Of a stretch of DNA of 64,000 nt, positions 58,920 to 64,000 are shown one piece after another (position 1 is the first letter of the stretch; each line of letters starts with the position of its first letter). This DNA is from Hyparrhenia diplandra. Lineage: Eukaryota; Streptophyta; Magnoliopsida; Poales; Poaceae. The notes beneath the pieces are model-generated. The model was given only the letters and a program-made list of their open reading frames with translations. It made no database searches and was not told the DNA's origin. The translations under genes were made by a program, and so were the position numbers. The stretch is taken from positions 1-64,000 of the forward strand of contig JADLZK010001932.1 in assembly GCA_015847255.1 (NCBI GenBank), written 5' to 3'.

Positions 58920-60737
58920 CCTTGCCATTAAAATACACCCTGAGTGTCCTTTGATGGCGTAGGATCTTTGCAAGATACCTTGATTCTGATTGGGCCTAAA
59001 CCTGGTAGAGAGCTCTTATCCACTTCCACAAAGTCTCCTATCAGGTATGACACCTCTTCTACAGCTATTTCTTTCCTGGCCCAGTAAGGGAAGCCACACA
59101 CCAGCACCCAGACCTATGACAACACATCAGAGCAACCTACCATCATGTCTGACTTTTGTACAGACACCATCATGCCTGAGATCTTACACTTAAACTCAGT
59201 GAATCTGGTCAGGTTTGCTAAATCCTTCTTAGATGGCACCACAAACATATATTCATTGCTTGCAATTTTCTTCACCTGCCGGTCCCAAGTGGAGCTGATC
59301 AAATATTGAAGTTCAGTTGTTACCTTCGAAAGCCGAGCCTTTGCCTTCCAAGATTGTCATTACTGCTATAATTGGGCTGTTTGCCAAGTCCTCTTCAGTT
59401 ACTGGAACATTCAAACTGTAGAACAACTGTCCTGGTATCCCATATGAACACAGTTTTAGGCCCTTATTTGCCTTATAAGGAGAATTGGGAGCCATATGCG
59501 CACTGGTCTGGCAATTATAGCACAGTGGGAGATTGGGACATTGAGATCTATGATGACCTGTCTGCCCACATCTCCAGCAAGATTCATCGAGGGTCAGCAT
59601 TCCACTCTTTCTTCCCAGCTCTATTCTCATGCTCTTGATTGAGTCTATTCCTAAGATCGCCCTCATGATATTTGTAGCCATCATCTTCATCAGCTCTTCT
59701 TTTAACACCTCTATCCATGTATCTTGTATCTCTTCCCTCATAATTCCTACCTTTTTCCTTCATAGTAACCACCTCTTCCATCGGATCCGCCATCTCTTCC
59801 ACCTCCATATCCTCTCGCCACCACCTCCTCCACCATAACCTCTTCCACCACCAAATCTGCCTCCCTCGTACCCCCTGTTCCCTCCATCCCTGTAATCACC
59901 CCCTCTGTTGTTGTTGTTGTTCCTCTCCCAGTCTTCTCCCCCAAGGGGTCTGCACTTCTTCCTCTCCAAAACTCTCTTCCTCCTCCTCCCTGTTTTTGGC
60001 TTCCCCTCTCTCGAAACCCTTCTTCTCCATAGCAAAGCAACTTGAGCAAAGGATCTAGTATCTACAAGTTTGACCTCGAGTAGGAGCAATGACCTTAGCT
60101 TTACTGCCAAACCTACGGATCTCCTCCCTTGTGGCCGGGAATCCCTCCACCGCCGCCTGCAGAACCCTATCTTTGGAGACCCAAACCCACTTGTTGCTTC
60201 GCACTGGTGCAGGTGGAGTGTAGGAGTGGTTGAATAGGTCATGTATCGACAGTCCCTGGGCCACTTTTGGCCCATCTGTTCCTACTGTCTCATTGGGCTT
60301 TGTTTTGGACACCTCCTCTCTGCTTTCCTTTCCCTCCCCTGCATCCTTAATGTCATCGTCCTCCTTTGTCACCTCTCTCCAATGTTCCTCCGCCACCTCT
60401 CTCCCATGCTTCCTGGAGGTTGGGATTCTAGCCATGGCTTGTTCTAAAGCTTCGAAGGAAGCTAGCAGTTCCACCTCTTCTCGCCGGACTTTCTCAAAGC
60501 TACAAACAATGAATGCTTAATATCGTCTTCCAACTTTTTCTTCGCCATGGATTTATCCCATTCGGACCTTCTCCTCCTAGGGGTGCTATCATCTCGTGAT
60601 CTCCTGGGCACCCAATCATTCCCAATCACTGCTTGCCTTCGAATTCGCTCCACCGGGGGAACGCCATCGTGTATCTCTCCTTTTGTCCGCCATAGCCGAG
60701 CGACCACCACGGACACCAAGCGAACCAGGGAAACCAA
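58920..60737 (-). pseudogene. LINE ORF1 N-terminal part with zinc knuckles
   Basis: 60737-60462 and 60474-60055 form a basic start: KKLEDDIKHSLFVALRKSGE, then MARIPTSRKHGRE. 60049-59747 is Gly/Arg-rich. 59741-59313 carries two knuckles, CWRCGQTGHHRSQC and CYNCQTSAHM. 59302-59114 has the conserved VPSKKDLANLTRFTEFKC segment. Frameshifts separate the parts. It acts as the nucleic-acid chaperone of the LINE. The true start codon is not fixed: 60737 is the open-frame start, and MAKKK at about 60547 fits better. Confidence 0.85.
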
Positions 60738-61194
60738 AGTACGATGGAGAAAGGACGGCGATACCTAGGTGAGGATGACCGGACGCCGCCACGCCGGAGC
60801 GATTCTCCTCGCTTTTTAAGCTTCGTCTCCGCCCGCCGCCGGGCCGTGCCGGAGAGCTCCCGCCGCCCGCTTTTTCTGCGTCGCCTAACCGCCTAACACC
60901 CCTAACGTCGCGTGTGTATGTCCTCCGCTCATCACATTGAATATAAATAGGTCAATAATGTTCTTCGAAGAACAAACATAATAATTCCATAAGCTTTGAT
61001 CAAACAATGCAAACGGTAAATTATTCGTTACAAGCTACCCATAGGAAAATGTAGGTATTACAAACCAAGTTCTGTCAAATCTTTGGAGACCTATCTGCGT
61101 TGAATGCAGCATGCGTAATACTAGCTATGGGCAAATAGTTCGTTTCCCTAGTGTTTTTTCTTCTCCATATTGCGACAGAGGGACTGAGCAGACT

Positions 61195-63414
61195 TTAATT
61201 TCCACCGAAGAGCAAATTACTCCTGCAGCTGGTTCACTTGTAATGAGATGTGGGCTCGATTATCTTGGTTGAGGTGAGTGCACATGTCCGCGGCTTCAAG
61301 CCTTTTTTGGATCTTCATTGACACACTCGAAAGCTAAACTAACGCATTTTTCCACATCCTCAATGCAGTCATCATCCTGCAAGGATGCGTCCTTCTTTAG
61401 CTGCTCGTGATCCTTAGCGCTCCATCTCTTGAGAGTCGTAGTTGCTTCCGAGTCAACAACAAACTTCTCCCGGACCTTGTTGATGAATGATACACCAGAG
61501 GGGTCACGACTAGTACTAGGAGGCCCAGCTCATAACTATCCCCAGGATGAGCATACCAAGACTGTATATGTCGCATTGGCGGCTCGCCCTCCCATTGTCA
61601 ACAAACTCGGCGCCATGTATCCGCTGCAAGGCAATCCAATAGTTACCATAAACATAATAAGTGTACTCATGTAGTGACGAATAAATAGCTAATTTGTCTC
61701 TCATGTAGTGACGAATGAATAGCTAATTTGTTTAACGTGGTTCAAGAATATGAGGAAGGAGCGTATAGGTCCAATAGTACATAGAAAAATAAGAATGTAT
61801 AGTCTTTGCTTTTGTCTCTCAGTAGCTAGCACCACTGCGGATGTCCTAACATCATTTGTTGTAGCAATAAAAGTTTGACTACTGTTAGGAAGTATTCTAA
61901 ATAAATACAGATTTATTGTAATAACTTTTTAGCAAAAATAATTTGTTAGACTAATTTGTAGTCAGAAACACGTGTTTGTATGTTTTAGTGTGTTTGCGCC
62001 TTGTATTTGGGGATAGTGGGGAGTATAGAATGAACTGATAATTCATCGAAGCTAGAATTATTTACCGGAAGAAAAGGAGAAAATCTTAGCTTTTTGTCTA
62101 CTAGGTGGACCTGAAGTTTAATTTTCTTCTCAAGCGGGATCGGGCGATAGCCTGGATGGTTAGCTTCCCGTGTGTGGAAGCAATCGCTTCCTGGGTTCGA
62201 TCCCCATCGGGACGGACTTACGCCTCATTTTCTTCTTAATACAAAGCCTCCTAGTTCCTCCTAGGTTGGTCTAGTTTTTTATTTATTTATTTATTTTTTT
62301 CTTCTCAACTTGTATCTGAATGTCAATCGATGAACTCTAGCTAGATTAGTCACGTAAAAACGTTTTGTTTGAGATGTATCACTCCGTTCTAATAAATTAT
62401 AATAATTTTGGTTTTCACGGCATGGGCAACATGAGTAGCTCACTTCTAGTTTGTTCTAAGTTTGCAACTCAAATTAATTTAGTTTCATTAAGTTCTAAAT
62501 GGGAATTTGTCTTGATAGTGCATTTATTTGAACCTTTGGGTATTAATACATTATTCAAAAAAAACTAGATCAAACTAGATAAAAATGGCCTAGAACAAAG
62601 GTGAAGTGATCAATAACTTGAAACATATGAAATAGTTTTCATTTCTTTTTTTTCTTATCTCGCCGAGAGGACATTGAATTTGTCTCATTATTTACTTTCA
62701 TCTTGGCAATGCAAACCTCTATACCTCACGGAACAACAACAACAACAACAATAATCTAATAAACGCATTCATATCAATACATCGCATGGATACTTTGGTG
62801 AACCTTTCACGATGTACGTGTAAGTATGAGTTTTGGCATTCGAGAAAAGCTCTTGATAGACCAAAATCTGCAATTTTTGGCTTCATTTCCTCATCGAGCA
62901 AGATATTGCCGGGCTTTAAGTCCATGTGCACAAACTTCTTTGTTTATGATCCCGATGTAGGTACCGCAATCCAGCGCAAATTCCACGTATAAATGGTAAC
63001 GGATTGGCCATTCAATAACAGATTGCCCCAATGAACCTAACCAATACACATATACATAATTCAATAAGAAAACAAGCATATAAATAAATGCAACACATAT
63101 ATAAAGGTTTGATTGTATTGTGTAGTTTCCAAAGTATGTGTATATGAAGGGCATGACCAGCAGAGAGAGAAGCTGACGTACCAAATATTTTTTTGTCAAG
63201 AGGGCCATTACTGATAAGTTCACTGCAAACGTACAGTCCCCTGCCACGCCCGAAACCACCCGTCATTGTTACAAAACCCTACCAGTTGAACCACATTCTT
63301 ATGCTCTAGTTTTGCGAGTGTCTTTAGTTCAGCCTTGAGCTCTTTTGCCGCTGAAGGATTTGTAACGCCCTTGACAGCAAGTTCCTTTGTATTGTGGTCA
63401 ATATTGAATGTACC
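61195..63414 (-). pseudogene. Receptor-like kinase domain pseudogene
   Basis: Exon-like blocks on the minus strand. 63414-63182 has TKELAVKGVTNPSAAKELKA with the ATP-site lysine, then HKNVVQLVGFCN; after a shift NGPLDKKIFG; the donor GTACGT is intact. About 63036-62780 has the catalytic loop VHMDLKPGNILLDEEMKPK and the DFG box IADFGLSRAF. 61623-61195 has the C-lobe, FVDNGRASRQCDIYSLGMLI, then KCVSLAFECVNEDPKK. At least three frameshifts occur: in the N-lobe near 63265, near 62960 before HMDLKP, and in an A run near 61300. The gene appears to have been a plant cytoplasmic or receptor-like kinase. Its 5' exons are not in the window or not recognisable. Confidence 0.85.
62134..62296 (+). mobile_element. 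tRNA-derived SINE
   Basis: The Pol III box A-like TAGCCTGGATGG (62149) and box B GGTTCGATCCC (62194) lie about 45 bases apart. A pyrimidine-rich 3' part follows, ending in a TTTATTTATTTATTTTTTT tail. A 12-base duplication TTTTCTTCTCAA flanks it (62122-62133, 62297-62308). It lies antisense to the kinase remnant inside an intron. Confidence 0.85.
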
Positions 63415-64000
63415 CTAGATTATAATAGTCATTTTGAGTTACAATTATTGTCTAAATAAAAATTGAAAAAAATATAATGCAGCATACTTAAATCAAATAA
63501 AGTATATGTTCAGAAGCATTTTAAGGCCCATTTGTTATGTTTATACTATTATAATGCCATTCAGATTATATATTATCTAGAACAAACCGCCTCCGAGCCC
63601 CTCCTTTCCTCTCCCATTGATGGGTATACAATGATGAGTACGCTTGGGGATATGGATAATAAGCCTATTTGTTTGGATCCAACTTGAACCGAACATCGTG
63701 AGCCAAGCCAACGTTGGAAGTCATCAATCAGTAACTATTTTTGGTTCTAAAAGGAAAAAGAGTTCAACTGGTGCAATTTTGAAATGAGCCACCAGTGTAA
63801 CTTAATGATCTTTTGTCCAGCCCTGTACAGTGTGTATCCTAAACCTGATCGACTAGAAATAATAGGACCAACATTGTCTTTTAATTTGGGGACTGACAAT
63901 GTTCTCTGTTACCACTGTACAGGCTGGTATTTCACTGTTCTGTTAAATTAAACAGATTTTGTCAATAGGATTTGATTTATATATTGTTAACTCTACATCA
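63415..64000. other. Right-end flank
   Basis: AT-rich sequence upstream of the recognisable kinase exons. It probably holds an intron or the lost 5' part of that gene. No frame of note. Confidence 0.3.

Larger units (their letters stand above)
53984..60923 (-). mobile_element. L1-type LINE, near full length
   Basis: A 15-base target duplication TCCGCTCATCACATT flanks it (53969-53983 and 60924-60938). On the minus strand it ends in a short A run. ORF1 (nucleic-acid-binding, with zinc knuckles) and ORF2 (endonuclease, reverse transcriptase, zf-RVT) follow in standard plant L1 order. Several one-base shifts and stops break the frames, so it is not active. The full length and clear duplication suggest moderate age. 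Confidence 0.95.

Noticed and set aside
62140..62215. A tRNA gene
   Set aside because: Boxes A and B are too far apart for a clean tRNA fold, and a tail with target duplication shows a SINE.
1..64000. CRISPR arrays, bacterial operons, riboswitches, ribosome binding sites
   Set aside because: The window is plant nuclear DNA; no regular spaced repeats or bacterial gene organisation were seen.

Overview
The window is nuclear DNA of a grass (Poaceae). The evidence is spliced genes with GT/AG introns, a GC-rich coding style next to AT-rich spacers, and a transposon population typical of grasses: Ty3/gypsy elements with an antisense gene, a chromovirus with 3.6-3.7 kb LTRs, an En/Spm (CACTA) element, a Helitron, a CR-type-unlike L1 LINE, a tRNA-derived SINE and MITE-like elements. 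I cannot fix the genus from sequence alone. About 45 kb of the 64 kb is transposon, much of it nested.

Layout. 1-4044: one intact host gene on the minus strand, a GPI-anchored lipid transfer protein with three exons. 4045-17941: a Ty3/gypsy element on the minus strand (target duplication CTTGT) that has lost the end of RNase H and its integrase; a truncated second LTR element lies at 8936-12075, and an antisense spliced Transposase_28-like gene remnant lies at 6737-8660. After 63 bases of host DNA, 18015-31124 is a complete but decayed chromovirus on the minus strand (target duplication ATATG). After about 190 bases of host DNA, 31326-41471 is a decayed two-gene CACTA transposon on the plus strand (target duplication CCT). 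41475-45587 is mostly anonymous spacer ending in a promoter-like stretch.

45594-49469 is a terminal-inverted-repeat element (target duplication TCCATC) which itself contains a 3.5 kb non-autonomous Helitron (45821-49367); the pair sits in the promoter of an intact F-box gene (49595-50851). Downstream lie a MITE (50915-51341), a 2 kb non-autonomous LTR element (51636-53616, target duplication ATAGG) and a nearly full-length L1-type LINE on the minus strand (53984-60923, 15-base target duplication). The right end (61195-63414) is a receptor-like-kinase pseudogene on the minus strand with a SINE (62134-62296) inside one intron.

The likely working genes are the lipid transfer protein and the F-box gene. 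All transposon coding regions have frameshifts or stops and are annotated as pseudogenes. The most interesting points are the antisense spliced gene in the gypsy element, the ATGA stop/start overlap between the two LINE reading frames, a CACTA second gene ending in a C48 (Ulp1-like) protease domain with a second internal cluster of subterminal motifs, and the nested insertion that has moved promoter motifs of the F-box gene about 3.9 kb away. Coordinates of splice sites, LTR ends and target duplications were read by eye; no alignment or database search was run.
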